A DNA stretch of 64,000 bases from Bacteroidota bacterium (lineage in GTDB: Bacteria; Bacteroidota; Bacteroidia; Bacteroidales; UBA10428). Shown here piece after piece: positions 54,522-63,473 of the stretch. Both the position numbers and the translations under genes were made by a program. The notes beneath the pieces were generated by a model, which had not been told where the DNA came from, searched no databases, and worked only from the letters and a program-made list of their open reading frames with translations. The stretch spans positions 2,604,001 to 2,668,000 of the forward strand of contig CP065006.1 in the NCBI GenBank assembly GCA_016699695.1. Direction: 5' to 3'. Within the stretch, counting starts at the first letter, position 1; every line of letters begins with the position of its first letter.

Positions 54522-55172
54522 TTAGACTTTTATTAGTCTGAAGGCATGATTCCAGCGGTTCTCACGTAAACCAGGAATGCACCACAACATGCACAAAGGT
54601 TCTATGGCTCTTGCTCCGGCAGCATCTCCCATATCCTCGGTTTCCCATCCAAATAATTCATTGAGATAGGTCACTTCTTTTTTCGAGGCATCGTTGTTAC
54701 CTGCAATAAACATGGTAGGCTTTTCTTTAAACGGAGGATTCACCATAAACGGACTACCTACACTATTAAAGGCTTTTACAAAGTTTGCTTCGGGAAAAGC
54801 CTCCTGAAGGTCTTCCATAAGCGATTTGTCGAGGTTGGTAAAGAATTTGAGCACACCATTTTCGGGTGCTGAGTCGGCTATCGGATTGGTGGCATCGATA
54901 ATGGTTTTTCCTCTGAGGTGAGCGGCTCCTGCCATTTTCAAGGCCTCTTTGGCCACTGTTCCCTTTGCTGCCAGCACTATCATGTCGCCAAATTTTGCAG
55001 CCTGCTCAAAACTTCCAATGTTTACATTTTGGCCTTCTTTCGACTTCCATTCTATTAATTTCGAAGTGTCTCTTGTTCCGAGCATTACTTCAAATCCATG
55101 TTTTGCAAATCCACTTCCCAGTGTTTGGGCAACAATACCCGATCCGATAATTCCAATTTTCTTGTGTTTCAT
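54522..55172 (-). CDS. NADPH-dependent F420-reductase-like oxidoreductase
   Basis: 216 residues. NADP oxidoreductase/F420-type Rossmann opening KIGIIGSGIVAQTLGSGFAKHGFEVMLGTRD, then DMIVLAAKGTVAKEALKMAG, KTIIDATNPI and FVKAFNSVGSPFMVNPPF, and MFIAGNNDASKKEVTYLNELFGWETEDMG. The promoter region just upstream carries a TTGTACATACAAA palindrome overlapping a TATATTTG box, indicating control by the neighbouring MarR protein. Confidence 0.85.
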   Translation of the reverse strand: MKHKKIGIIGSGIVAQTLGSGFAKHGFEVMLGTRDTSKLIEWKSKEGQNVNIGSFEQAAKFGDMIVLAAKGTVAKEALKMAGAAHLRGKTIIDATNPIADSAPENGVLKFFTNLDKSLMEDLQEAFPEANFVKAFNSVGSPFMVNPPFKEKPTMFIAGNNDASKKEVTYLNELFGWETEDMGDAAGARAIEPLCMLWCIPGLRENRWNHAFRLIKV

Positions 55173-55190
55173 AATTGATTGTTAAATTGG

Positions 55191-55207
55191 TTGTACATAC
55201 AAATATA
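55191..55207 (-). promoter_or_regulatory. Promoter and predicted MarR operator of the oxidoreductase unit
   Basis: Plus strand TTGTACATACAAA (55191-55203), an imperfect palindrome matching the marR operator at 55711-55724. On the minus strand it abuts and overlaps the -7 box TATATTTG (55200-55207). A bound dimer would cover the -7 element, suggesting repression. Confidence 0.65.
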
Positions 55208-55215
55208 TAGTTCTT

Positions 55216-55238
55216 AAAAAAGGGCCGATTAAGCCCTT
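55216..55238 (-). terminator. Terminator of marR
   Basis: Minus strand AAGGGC, 7-base loop, GCCCTT, then TTTTT. Separates marR from the oxidoreductase gene downstream on the same strand. Confidence 0.8.
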
Positions 55239-55259
55239 ATGCTGTTCTATTTTTCTACT

Positions 55260-55685
55260 CTATTCGAGTTTAGTGATGGCATTGTTTATTTGCTCAGTGA
55301 GTTGTTTTCCTGATTCTTCGCCTAATAAAGCTGAGTACCTTTGAAACAAACCCATCCAGGCAGTTTTTATTTTTTCATCCAATTCTCTGCTCAATTCTGT
55401 GGGGTACACTTCTGTATTTTTACCCGATGTTTGGCGAGTGAGCAAACCCCTGTGTTCCATTTTCTCAATAAGTCTGGTTACCGTCGATGGGGTCAGTTGC
55501 ATGATACCACTGATTTCTTTTGGTTGTATACCTTCCCTGGCATTGACTGTCATCAGCAAAAAGGCGTACGAGGGGGCAAGCCCGGTAACAGCAAACTCTT
55601 CTTCCGCCATCTTGGTCATAATACGCGCCAAAGCGTTAGCTGAATAATAAAGACATCCACAATATTTACTCCGGTCGCATGTCAT
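55260..55685 (-). CDS. MarR family transcriptional regulator
   Basis: About 141 residues from the preferred Met (MTCDRSKYCGCLYYSANALARIM); the frame to 55733 crosses its own promoter. Winged helix: LTPSTVTRLIEKMEHRGLLTRQTSGKNTEVYPTELSREL. Three Cys within the first 11 residues (TCDRSKYCGC) could make it sensitive to thiol oxidation or electrophiles, which is inference. It likely controls itself and the oxidoreductase pair downstream through matching palindromes. Confidence 0.9.
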   Translation of the reverse strand: MTCDRSKYCGCLYYSANALARIMTKMAEEEFAVTGLAPSYAFLLMTVNAREGIQPKEISGIMQLTPSTVTRLIEKMEHRGLLTRQTSGKNTEVYPTELSRELDEKIKTAWMGLFQRYSALLGEESGKQLTEQINNAITKLE

Positions 55686-55693
55686 AGTGCTTG

Positions 55694-55724
55694 CAAAGGT
55701 AAAGTTTATATTTGTATATACAAA
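55694..55724 (-). promoter_or_regulatory. marR promoter with overlapping operator palindrome
   Basis: Minus strand TTTG (complement of 55721-55724), exactly 19 bp, then TACCTTTG (complement of 55694-55701). The -33 box is part of a perfect 14-bp palindrome TTTGTATATACAAA (55711-55724). Autoregulation is likely. Confidence 0.75.
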
Positions 55725-55733
55725 CAAATTCAA

Positions 55734-55962
55734 ATTAATTTTTAAAGCCTACAAAAAAGATAGGAATGGTATGAAAAAATACTTCAATATTATCTGTTTT
55801 TTCTGAGAAATTGTTTTTCTTTGAGCAAAAATCAGATTGATTTGCAGGAATAATAACTTTTTCTGAAGCAAAGTATAGTTTATGTAGGTTCAATCTGATT
55901 AAATGAAGCCAGACTTTGGAATGGCTAAAAACTTATTTGTTAAACAATTTTATAAGAATATT
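55734..55962. other. Intergenic region between marR and metY
   Basis: AT-rich, about 230 bp, including an in-frame but unlikely N-terminal extension of metY from 55903. No riboswitch-like fold or clean promoter seen. Confidence 0.3.
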
Positions 55963-57255
55963 ATGTCACAATCTTACCATTTCGAGACATTGCAATTGCA
56001 TGCCGGGCATGAGCTTGACGAAACACTTTCGCGCGCTGTGCCTATTTACCAGACTACTTCCTATGTATTTAAAGACTCGGCGCACGCTGCACGGCTTTTC
56101 GGATTGCAGGAGTTTGGTAACATCTACACAAGAATCATGAATCCTACTACCGATGTATTCGAAAAGCGAATAGCTACTCTGGAAGGTGGAGTAGCTGCTC
56201 TGGCTGTTTCATCGGGGCAATCGGCGCAGTTTCTGGCACTTACCAACATTCTTGAATCGGGCGATAACATTGTTTCTACTTCTTTTCTGTACGGAGGGAC
56301 CTACAATCAATTTAAAGTGCAATTTAAGAGGCTTGGTATTGGGGTGAAGTTTGTCGATGGCGATAAGGCTGAAGACTTTGAGAAGCTAATCGATTCCAAT
56401 ACCAAGGCGCTCTATATCGAAACCATTGGAAATCCTCAGTTTAATGTACCGGATTTTGAAGCAATTGCTTCAGTAGCAAAAAAACACCAGATACCCTTGG
56501 TTGTTGACAACACTTTTGGCGCTGCTGGTTACCTGTTTCGTCCCCTGGAGCATGGGGCCAACATAGTAGTGGAGTCTGCCACTAAATGGATTGGTGGCCA
56601 TGGAACCAGTATTGGTGGAGTAATTGTAGATGGTGGAAATTTTAATTGGGGCAATGGAAAGTTTCCTATGTTTACCGAACCATCAGAAGGTTATCATGGG
56701 ATGCGTTTTTGGGATATTTTTGGTGCGGAAAGCCAGTTTGGAAACATAGCCTTTATTATCCGGGCAAGGGTAGAAGGCTTGCGCGATTATGGAAATGCGC
56801 TGAGTCCGTTTAATGCATTTCTATTGTTACAGGGCCTCGAAACTTTGTCTTTGCGTATGGACCGGATTACACAAAATGCACTTGCAATTGCTCAATGGTT
56901 GCAAGAGCAGGATTGGGTAGAAAAGGTGAACTATCCGGGACTTAAAAACAGTCCTTACCATTCAATAGCCCAGAAATACCTTAAAAGAGGTTTTGGGGGT
57001 GTGCTTACTTTCAAAGTAAAAGGTGGGACGGAATTTGCCGAAAAAATTGTGAATGGAGTAAAACTAATCAGCCATCTGGCCAATATTGGCGATAGTAAAA
57101 CGCTTATTATTCATCCTAGTACTACAACCCATGAGCAGCTTAGCCTTGCCGAGCAAAAAGCCGCAGGGGTTGAACCCGGAATGCTGAGGCTTTCTATAGG
57201 CATTGAACACATCGACGACATTAAATCGGATTTAATGCAGGTTATACGCGGTTAA
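55963..57255 (+). CDS. metY: O-acetylhomoserine sulfhydrylase MetY (Cys/Met PLP enzyme)
   Basis: About 430 residues from MSQSYHFETLQLHAGHELDETLSRAVPIYQTTSYVF; the frame to 55903 adds a non-family leader. Fold type I PLP enzyme of transsulfuration/sulfhydrylation: YTRIMNPTTDVFEKRIATLEGG, AVSSGQSAQFLALTNI, VVDNTFGAAGYLFRPLEHGANIVVESATKWIGGHG (PLP lysine), and TLIIHPSTTTHEQLS. Makes homocysteine or cysteine from O-acetylhomoserine and sulfide. Strong terminator follows. Confidence 0.92.
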   Translation: MSQSYHFETLQLHAGHELDETLSRAVPIYQTTSYVFKDSAHAARLFGLQEFGNIYTRIMNPTTDVFEKRIATLEGGVAALAVSSGQSAQFLALTNILESGDNIVSTSFLYGGTYNQFKVQFKRLGIGVKFVDGDKAEDFEKLIDSNTKALYIETIGNPQFNVPDFEAIASVAKKHQIPLVVDNTFGAAGYLFRPLEHGANIVVESATKWIGGHGTSIGGVIVDGGNFNWGNGKFPMFTEPSEGYHGMRFWDIFGAESQFGNIAFIIRARVEGLRDYGNALSPFNAFLLLQGLETLSLRMDRITQNALAIAQWLQEQDWVEKVNYPGLKNSPYHSIAQKYLKRGFGGVLTFKVKGGTEFAEKIVNGVKLISHLANIGDSKTLIIHPSTTTHEQLSLAEQKAAGVEPGMLRLSIGIEHIDDIKSDLMQVIRG

Positions 57256-57276
57256 TATACACATGAAGAGTTATGC

Positions 57277-57314
57277 AAAGAAGCTATTCCTTTTTGGAGT
57301 AGCTTCTTTTTTTT
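57277..57314 (+). terminator. Terminator of metY
   Basis: Stem AAGAAGCTA / TAGCTTCTT with inner TCC / GGA, 22 bp after the stop, then eight T residues. Extended complementarity makes it bidirectional in principle. Confidence 0.9.
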
Positions 57315-57649
57315 CTGACACACTCTTTATGGTTTCAGAAGTGCTGCGTAGCGTGCTATAAATTGATACCTGACACATTTAAGACTAATTTAATATTAAA
57401 TACAGATTGGCCTTCTGGCCGAATAAGCATAATGCATTGAATTTCAATTCCTAAATTGAAATTAGGACATATCTGAATTTATATTGCTCCCGTAAGTAAA
57501 GGAGAATCAATACCTTGGACACGTTAACGCACTGTTCTAAAGCAACTTTAATCTCTAATCTTATTTGATTGCTCTCTTCAAATAATTTTAAAAGTAGAAT
57601 TTGCTGGCGACACACTTTGCGTGATAGTTTAACCCTAACTAACTTATCT
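57315..57649. other. Intergenic region upstream of the GH57-like gene
   Basis: About 335 bp, AT-rich. No clear promoter, riboswitch or small gene; the plus-strand frame from 57569 is open but the signal peptide begins at 57650, so it is leader only. Confidence 0.3.
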
Positions 57650-60600
57650 ATGAAAAAACTTAATTTGTTGCCTGTACTTTTGTTTGTGGCAGGCAACCTA
57701 ATGGCTCAGGTACACACAACTTACCTGTGGCACATGCAACAGCCTATTTACTGGCCCGAAAAGAGTCAGGCGAACCCAAACCGCTATCAGGTAGTGCGCG
57801 AATCGTACGACCTGCTGAATAGTGGAGGAAACATTTACAGCGATGGCAAGGCTCATCCTATGCACGACCTTCAAAATGAAGTATTTGGCAAAGCCGATCG
57901 TGTAAATGCCTACCAATGGACTCCCCGTAACTCAGTTGATCGCATCAAACATCTTCCTGAAGCCGGCGCTCAGGTGAATTATTCGGGCTGTCTGATGGAG
58001 AACGTAAACAGTCTTGCTGCCGCAGACTATTTTGGCTATAAAACGGGTTGGCAAAACTATTTCCGTGAGGCCAAAGGTTGGAAAACTTCCGGAGGCTCTC
58101 CGCGCTTAGATATGGTTGGTTTTACCTTCCACCATGCGCTATCTCCTCTAATCAGCGAACGTTCGTTGGCGAAAGAATTGCAAGCCAATAAGCATATCTC
58201 TGTTGAGAATTTTGGAGATCCGTATTCCAAAGGATATTGGCCTGCTGAATGTTCATTCTCTGAAAGAATTATAAAGGTATTGGTGCAGGAGGGTTTTGAG
58301 TGGAGCATTGTGGCCAACAGTCACCTATCGCGCACGCTTGATGATTTCCCTCTTAGCTATGGAACAAGTGTTTGTAATATTTCACCCCCGAACAAAGCTG
58401 ATAAAGTATCTACAAAGGGAGTTAACTATTGGAGTGGTACAGAAGATGGAAGGGGAGGAACCAATGCAGCTCCCTATAGCTATCAGGCACACAAAGCAAA
58501 ATATGTCGACCCTGAAACTGGTGTCGAATATAAAATTACTGTAGTGCCAATGGACGATGTTTTAAGTTACAAGGATGGATATTCGGCTCAGGGGACAGAG
58601 CTCATCGATGCGCACATAGCACCTTTCAATAATCCGGCACAACCCTCAATTGTTTTATTGGCACATGATGGTGATAATGCCTGGGGTGGCGGAAGTAGTT
58701 ATTATCAAGAAGCAGTGCCTAATTTTACACAGGCAGCTGCAAATAAGGGCTATACACCTACTACCATTCAACAGTTTTTGAACGATCATCCGGCTCCGGA
58801 AAATGATGTAGTAAGAGTAGAAGACGGATCGTGGGTGAATGCCGAGAATGATTGGGGCCATCCACAGTTTATCAATTGGCTATGGCCTTTGTACGATAAA
58901 ACTAATTATCGTTTTGATCCGAATGGATGGACTGAAGATGCCCGCAATTTTGCGGTAATCACCGCAGCAGAAAACTTCGTATGGATGGCAGAGGACCTGG
59001 CTGGCGGTACCAATATTGCCAAGATAATTTATCCTGATGCATCTGCAAGTGATGCGGAAAAGGCCTGGCATTTTTTCCTTCCTTCGCTGGCAAGTTGCTA
59101 TATGTATTATGGCGATAGCCGCGATATGGAAGTGAAGCAATCCTTGGCAGGCAATCATGCCATAGCATTTGCTAAAAATGAAATCAGCAAACATTCTGGT
59201 ACTGACCGAACAGGTCCTACTGTGTTTATTCCCCAGCGTTTTCCTTATAATCCTGGTGGAGAAGAATTTGGACCTGTTTACGGATATAAAGTAACTCAAA
59301 GTTCTTCCGATTTTCATGTATGGACCTTTGCTTATGATGTAAGTGGACTGCAGTCGGTTGAGCTAAAATACCGTACAGACGATGATGGTTTGAATCCACT
59401 TTCTGACAATGCAAACGACACTTATGCCGGAGGTGAAGGTGTAGCAGATTGGGCATCGCTTACAATGACTCAAAAGACCTTTCCGAAAGGAAATGTGACC
59501 AACAACCCCAATATCGATTTTTTTATTCTCCCCGACGAAATAGCCGATTTGTGTTATGCCGAGATAAAAGGGTTATCCAATGTATTGGTGGATTATTATG
59601 TGGAAGCAACGGATATAAAGGGCAACGTTTTTAAGACTCCCATTCAGCATGTGTATGTTGGGCAATATAACTCCTCCGATAAGGTAACACTCGGAGTAAC
59701 TCCACCAGATGGTAATTATTCCGATACCATAGAGGTGAACATGAATGCAACAACGACCGCCACAGGAGCCTCAGTAAATATTTATTATACAACTAACGGG
59801 ACTACTCCAACAAATCAATCCACCTTGTATTCTGGAACTATTAAGCTTTATAAAAACACCAGTTTAAAGGCCATTGCCATTGATTCGAAAGGCAACCAGT
59901 CGGATGTGGTGAGCCGAACTTATAGTTTTGGCGATGTGGAAGAAGTAACAGTCCATTTCAAAAATACTGCGAACTGGAGCGATGTAAACATTTATTTATT
60001 TAACTGGGCTACCAAAGGAGCATTACCAGGCTGGAACTGGCCGGGTGTTGACATGGAACGCGAGCAGGGTTCATCGTGGTACAAATACACCATCAAAGAA
60101 AGCGTACAGACGGGTATAGTAATCAACAACGGGGGGAGCTTAAAAACCGCCGACCTTACCCGCACCACCGAAGGCTGGTACGACTTTAACACCAAACAAT
60201 GGTACGATGCCTGTCCGGGCGATTGTCCAACTGCACCGGTGCCTGTACTTTCGGTTTCGCCCCTTGGAGGAAGCTACGAGAACACAGTGACAGTAACGCT
60301 TTCGGCTACCAATTCTGGAGTAATCCGTTACACCACCGATGGCAGCGATCCTCGCAGTGGTTCGGCCTATGCAAGTAGTTTAACTTTTACAACTACCACC
60401 CGACTGCGAGCTATTGCCACCAATAGTTTTGGTGAGTCGAACGAAATTGACCAGACCTATACAATTAGCTATCCGAAGCCGGTGCTGACAGTGAACCCAA
60501 CCGGAAAGGAATTTACCGGTACCCTGGATGTAAGCCTGAGTGCTACCAAGTCGGGAGTGATCAAATACACCCTCAATGGCAACGACCCACGCACGGGAAG

Positions 60601-61552
60601 CAATTACACTAGCAGCATAAGCCTTACAGCCAGTACCCGCCTACGTGCCATCGCATCGAACGCAAATGGCTATTCGAACGAGATAGACGAACAATATACC
60701 CTTGTCGAAAACCAGTGCGACACCATTTTCTATTACAACAAGAACAACTGGAGCACAGTAAAGATCTACCTGTTCAATGCCAATGGCACAGGTCTCCCTG
60801 GTTGGACCTGGCCGGGAGTGAACATGGTACGTTTGGGAACAACTAACTGGTACTACCATGTAAACTGCGAAACGGTAAATGTAGGCATGGTATTCAACAA
60901 CGGATCGGGCAGCCAGACGGGTAACCTATACAGCAATGCGGGTTGGTATTACAGCAACAGCCAGTGGTATACAAGCTGTCCGGGCGAATGTCCGGGACAA
61001 GGACCTGTTGGACTTACACTTCATTGCCGCAAGCCATCGAGCTGGGCCAATGTGTACATATATTACTGGAGCACAAGTCCGGTAAGCCTGACAACAAGCT
61101 GGCCAGGACAGCCAATGACCGACAGCGATGGCGATGGCTGGTACGACTATACCCTTCCGGGCGTAAGCTGTGCCAATGTAATTTTCAGCAACAAAGGTGC
61201 ATCACAAACACCAGACCTGAAAAATATCTGTGCCGAAAGTTGGTACGACAATGGTTGGGTAACAAATAAATCAGCAACTTCTATGGACAATGTAAGCTAT
61301 AATCAATCACGTATGAGAATCTACCCAAACCCCGTTCTGCAGGATGAGATTACCATCAGTTTGCCAGTTGAGACCGTTTCGACTTATTATGTAAGTCTTT
61401 TTACTATTGCAGGAAAGCTTATTCAGGTTTTAGAATTTACTGGTTCAGAGGCCACCCTGAATATTGAAGATCTGTCTTCGGGAGTTTATTTTATTACAGT
61501 GAGAAATGCAATAAGCATGGATTATTACCAGGAAAAACTTTTTGTACAGTAA
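57650..61552 (+). CDS. Secreted GH57-like starch-active protein with three CBM26-like modules
   Basis: 1300 residues. Signal peptide MKKLNLLPVLLFVAGNLMAQ. Catalytic region (about 22-560) with GH57-type features: TTYLWHMQQPIYWPE, GYWPAECSFSERI (candidate nucleophile Glu about 200) and LLAHDGDNAWGGG. Then chitobiase-like C-terminal repeats at about 680-765, 863-940 and 943-1018 (ending LKAIAIDSKGNQS, LRAIATNSFGESN and LRAIASNANGYSN) and CBM26-like starch-binding modules at about 763-860, 1020-1117 and 1119-1207 (NWSDVNIYLFNW, NWSTVKIYLFNA, SWANVYIYYWS). T9SS tail from about 1220 (MRIYPNPVLQDEITIS). Exported amylase-type enzyme by inference. Confidence 0.88.
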   Translation: MKKLNLLPVLLFVAGNLMAQVHTTYLWHMQQPIYWPEKSQANPNRYQVVRESYDLLNSGGNIYSDGKAHPMHDLQNEVFGKADRVNAYQWTPRNSVDRIKHLPEAGAQVNYSGCLMENVNSLAAADYFGYKTGWQNYFREAKGWKTSGGSPRLDMVGFTFHHALSPLISERSLAKELQANKHISVENFGDPYSKGYWPAECSFSERIIKVLVQEGFEWSIVANSHLSRTLDDFPLSYGTSVCNISPPNKADKVSTKGVNYWSGTEDGRGGTNAAPYSYQAHKAKYVDPETGVEYKITVVPMDDVLSYKDGYSAQGTELIDAHIAPFNNPAQPSIVLLAHDGDNAWGGGSSYYQEAVPNFTQAAANKGYTPTTIQQFLNDHPAPENDVVRVEDGSWVNAENDWGHPQFINWLWPLYDKTNYRFDPNGWTEDARNFAVITAAENFVWMAEDLAGGTNIAKIIYPDASASDAEKAWHFFLPSLASCYMYYGDSRDMEVKQSLAGNHAIAFAKNEISKHSGTDRTGPTVFIPQRFPYNPGGEEFGPVYGYKVTQSSSDFHVWTFAYDVSGLQSVELKYRTDDDGLNPLSDNANDTYAGGEGVADWASLTMTQKTFPKGNVTNNPNIDFFILPDEIADLCYAEIKGLSNVLVDYYVEATDIKGNVFKTPIQHVYVGQYNSSDKVTLGVTPPDGNYSDTIEVNMNATTTATGASVNIYYTTNGTTPTNQSTLYSGTIKLYKNTSLKAIAIDSKGNQSDVVSRTYSFGDVEEVTVHFKNTANWSDVNIYLFNWATKGALPGWNWPGVDMEREQGSSWYKYTIKESVQTGIVINNGGSLKTADLTRTTEGWYDFNTKQWYDACPGDCPTAPVPVLSVSPLGGSYENTVTVTLSATNSGVIRYTTDGSDPRSGSAYASSLTFTTTTRLRAIATNSFGESNEIDQTYTISYPKPVLTVNPTGKEFTGTLDVSLSATKSGVIKYTLNGNDPRTGSNYTSSISLTASTRLRAIASNANGYSNEIDEQYTLVENQCDTIFYYNKNNWSTVKIYLFNANGTGLPGWTWPGVNMVRLGTTNWYYHVNCETVNVGMVFNNGSGSQTGNLYSNAGWYYSNSQWYTSCPGECPGQGPVGLTLHCRKPSSWANVYIYYWSTSPVSLTTSWPGQPMTDSDGDGWYDYTLPGVSCANVIFSNKGASQTPDLKNICAESWYDNGWVTNKSATSMDNVSYNQSRMRIYPNPVLQDEITISLPVETVSTYYVSLFTIAGKLIQVLEFTGSEATLNIEDLSSGVYFITVRNAISMDYYQEKLFVQ

Positions 61553-61577
61553 TTCATCGTTTTTTTTTCAAGAAGTG

Positions 61578-61607
61578 AGGTCGCTCTATTATAGGGCGGC
61601 CTTTTTT
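61578..61607 (+). terminator. Terminator of the GH57-like gene
   Basis: Stem AGGTCGCTC / GGGCGGCCT with two G-U pairs, loop TATTATA, then six T residues. Confidence 0.8.
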
Positions 61608-62322
61608 ATTTCAGCTGCGCTAGTTCGGAACTGGATGCGGAGTCCTGAGAAATAATTTTACGCATTATGCGGTGAAATTCGTTGGTAGTGCGTGTATGAA
61701 AAAAAGGATAGAGCACCTTATCGCGGAGTTTCGAATCGCTTGCAAAAAAGCTGCTGTGAATTATTTGCGTATATCCATCGGCAGTTGTAAGAAATTGCAG
61801 GCTTTGTTTACCGCTTGATACATTTCCGTCGATGTAGCTAAACTCAATTGTTTTGTTCTCTGTATTCACCGAAATAATTTCAAAGGCCATGGCAAGGTTG
61901 TAGAACTTTAATAATTTGAGATTTAAAAAAATCACTTGTCCCGTATCGATTTCTGCAAAGTCATCTCCTGCAAAAACAGGTTCGTTGTTCTTTTTTGAGA
62001 ACATAAAACCAAACATTACTTTTTTTCCATGCCAGGCTTCGGCAGGGCTGGTGGTTCGGTATTTATCCCAAACCTTTGAAAGATTATCTTTAACAAAATA
62101 TGTTTTTTCCTGAATATGGTAGCCGGTATTGGAATAATCTGATTTCCAACTAGGTTTAAGTTCGCTAAAGAGACAAATGTTTTGGTTTTTAATTTCGAGA
62201 ATATAGTTTCTAACCTTTTTGTAGGGGATCAGATTCAGGTTAAGGCTATCAATTTCCTGTTGGCCGTAAAGCGTTATATTCAAAAGGATTAAAGCGAAAA
62301 TAAAAAGTTTCTTAGCAGCCAT
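61606..62322 (-). CDS. Secreted protein of unknown function
   Basis: 238 residues, signal peptide MAAKKLFIFALILLNITLYGQ. The body is beta-rich (KVMFGFMFSKKNNEPVFAGDDFAEIDTGQVIFLNLKLLKFYNLAMAFEIIS; NKTIEFSYIDGNVSSGKQSLQFL), with no catalytic motif, lipobox or T9SS tail seen. The fold resembles START/DUF-type small secreted lipid- or polymer-binding proteins only loosely. Its stop lies at the T tract of the terminator of the convergent GH57-like gene. Confidence 0.7.
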   Translation of the reverse strand: MAAKKLFIFALILLNITLYGQQEIDSLNLNLIPYKKVRNYILEIKNQNICLFSELKPSWKSDYSNTGYHIQEKTYFVKDNLSKVWDKYRTTSPAEAWHGKKVMFGFMFSKKNNEPVFAGDDFAEIDTGQVIFLNLKLLKFYNLAMAFEIISVNTENKTIEFSYIDGNVSSGKQSLQFLTTADGYTQIIHSSFFASDSKLRDKVLYPFFHTRTTNEFHRIMRKIISQDSASSSELAQLK

Positions 62323-62464
62323 TATCGTCCCGATTTTTTTTAAATCGTTAATAAAAAGTAATGAATCGAACAGATTCGCAAAATATTTTATGGAAGAATA
62401 CGAAGTTCAAGATATATTGTTTCTATACAAGGGAGTAATTCTCTATTTTCTTTCAATAATAATG

Positions 62465-62498
62465 AAAAAAAAAGCACACTTGATTAAGTGTGCTTTTA
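62465..62498 (-). terminator. Terminator of the cold-shock/RRM operon
   Basis: Stem AAAGCACACTT / AAGTGTGCTTT with a 4-base loop; the minus strand continues into nine T residues. Downstream of the csp stop. Confidence 0.88.
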
Positions 62499-62518
62499 TT
62501 ATGTTGCAATTCGAACAG

Positions 62519-62716
62519 TTAATCGATAATTTTTACATTTACAGCAATTGGCCCTTTTTTGCCTTCGCCCAGTTCAAACTCAACTTTCTGTTCGGGTTCG
62601 AGGGTTTGCTTCGGATCTCTCAAACCGGAGCGATGCACAAAGATGTCTTTATTGTCTTCTGATAAAATAAAGCCAAAGTTCTTTGTGGTATCGTACCATT
62701 TTACTGTACCCTTCAT
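62519..62716 (-). CDS. Cold-shock domain protein (CspA family)
   Basis: 65 residues. GTVKWYDTTKNFGFILSEDNKDIFVHRSGL gives RNP1 (KNFGFI) and RNP2 (DIFVH) plus the KGxVKWF-like start. Binds single-stranded nucleic acid as an RNA chaperone. Follows the RRM gene by 12 bp, so the two RNA-binding proteins are co-transcribed. Confidence 0.95.
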   Translation of the reverse strand: MKGTVKWYDTTKNFGFILSEDNKDIFVHRSGLRDPKQTLEPEQKVEFELGEGKKGPIAVNVKIID

Positions 62717-62728
62717 CTCAGGGAGGTA

Positions 62729-63022
62729 TTAATATTCCCTTCTTTTGAAGTTACTTCTTCTTGCACCTCCGTTTTCTTCCACACGCTCGCGTGCCTGGTT
62801 AACGTTGATGTCTCTGCCACCTAAGTTGGTACCATTGAGTGCCTCGATGGCTTGTTGAGCCTCTTCGTCGTCGGCCATTTCGATAAAGCCAAAACCTTTG
62901 CTTCTGCCAGAGTTTTTGTCTGTAATAATCTTAGCTGAACTAACTTCGCCAAATTTTTCGAAGGCTTCTCTTAGTTCGTTTTCACTTAAACGAAAATTTA
63001 AGTTTCCAATAAAAATGTTCAT
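62729..63022 (-). CDS. RRM-domain RNA-binding protein
   Basis: About 97 residues from MNIFIGNLNFRLSENEL; the frame to 63061 is longer without family support. One RNA recognition motif: RNP2 IFIGNL, RNP1 KGFGFIEM, with SSAKIITDKNSGRS between. A short basic Gly/Arg-rich tail (RERVEENGGARRSNFKRREY). Common RNA chaperone-like protein of Bacteroidota, here paired with a cold-shock protein. Confidence 0.93.
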   Translation of the reverse strand: MNIFIGNLNFRLSENELREAFEKFGEVSSAKIITDKNSGRSKGFGFIEMADDEEAQQAIEALNGTNLGGRDINVNQARERVEENGGARRSNFKRREY

Positions 63023-63414
63023 CTTACAAAATTTAAAATAATAGTTTAATTTATTGAGCAATACCCAGTTGGGTTTTATTCCTTAATTATATGGTGCGGA
63101 AAGTTGCCTAAACATCTTTGCTCTGGCTTCTGATCTGGACATAAAAAAAGAAATGGATTCGATTTTCTTCACGGATTGAAGAGAGAAGGGTATGTAAGGC
63201 TGGTTTCCTGTACTTTGTTGCTAAAGCAATTTATTTAATACACTGAGCCATATTCATGGCTTATTTTGAGGCAAATTTAATCTTTCTTCCGGAGATTCAG
63301 TAAAAAATTCCTCTTTTTTTCATAGAAATGTTTTTGGCACGAATATTTTCTCATTAGAATGCCCGTTCTGCAATGGCTTTATGTCTTTCGAAAACAGTAT
63401 ACTCCAGTTGTTTC
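63023..63414. other. Long leader/intergenic region upstream of the RRM-csp operon
   Basis: About 390 bp with no frame. Contains several small hairpins (GCCAT / ATGGC near 63245-63258; TTGCTTTAGCAA near 63220-63235). Long structured leaders are known from cold-shock mRNAs, so this could be a thermoresponsive 5' UTR, but no promoter was identified and the fold is inference. Confidence 0.3.
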
Positions 63415-63455
63415 AAAAAAACAACAAACCCTGCTTGTTGGGCAGGGTTTGTTGT
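63415..63455 (-). terminator. Terminator of nuoE-like gene
   Basis: Perfect 14-bp stem ACAACAAACCCTGC / GCAGGGTTTGTTGT, 7-base loop, then seven T residues on the minus strand. Confidence 0.92.
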
Positions 63456-63473
63456 AGAAAAGTTTCGTGCAGT

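Noticed and set aside
59700..61250. Internal repeats of the GH57-like gene as DNA repeats or CRISPR
   Set aside because: They are in-frame protein-domain repeats (CBM26 and chitobiase-like). No CRISPR array exists in the window.
62390..62662. A plus-strand open frame of 90 residues over the csp region
   Set aside because: It runs across the terminator and antisense to csp, and its product is not protein-like.
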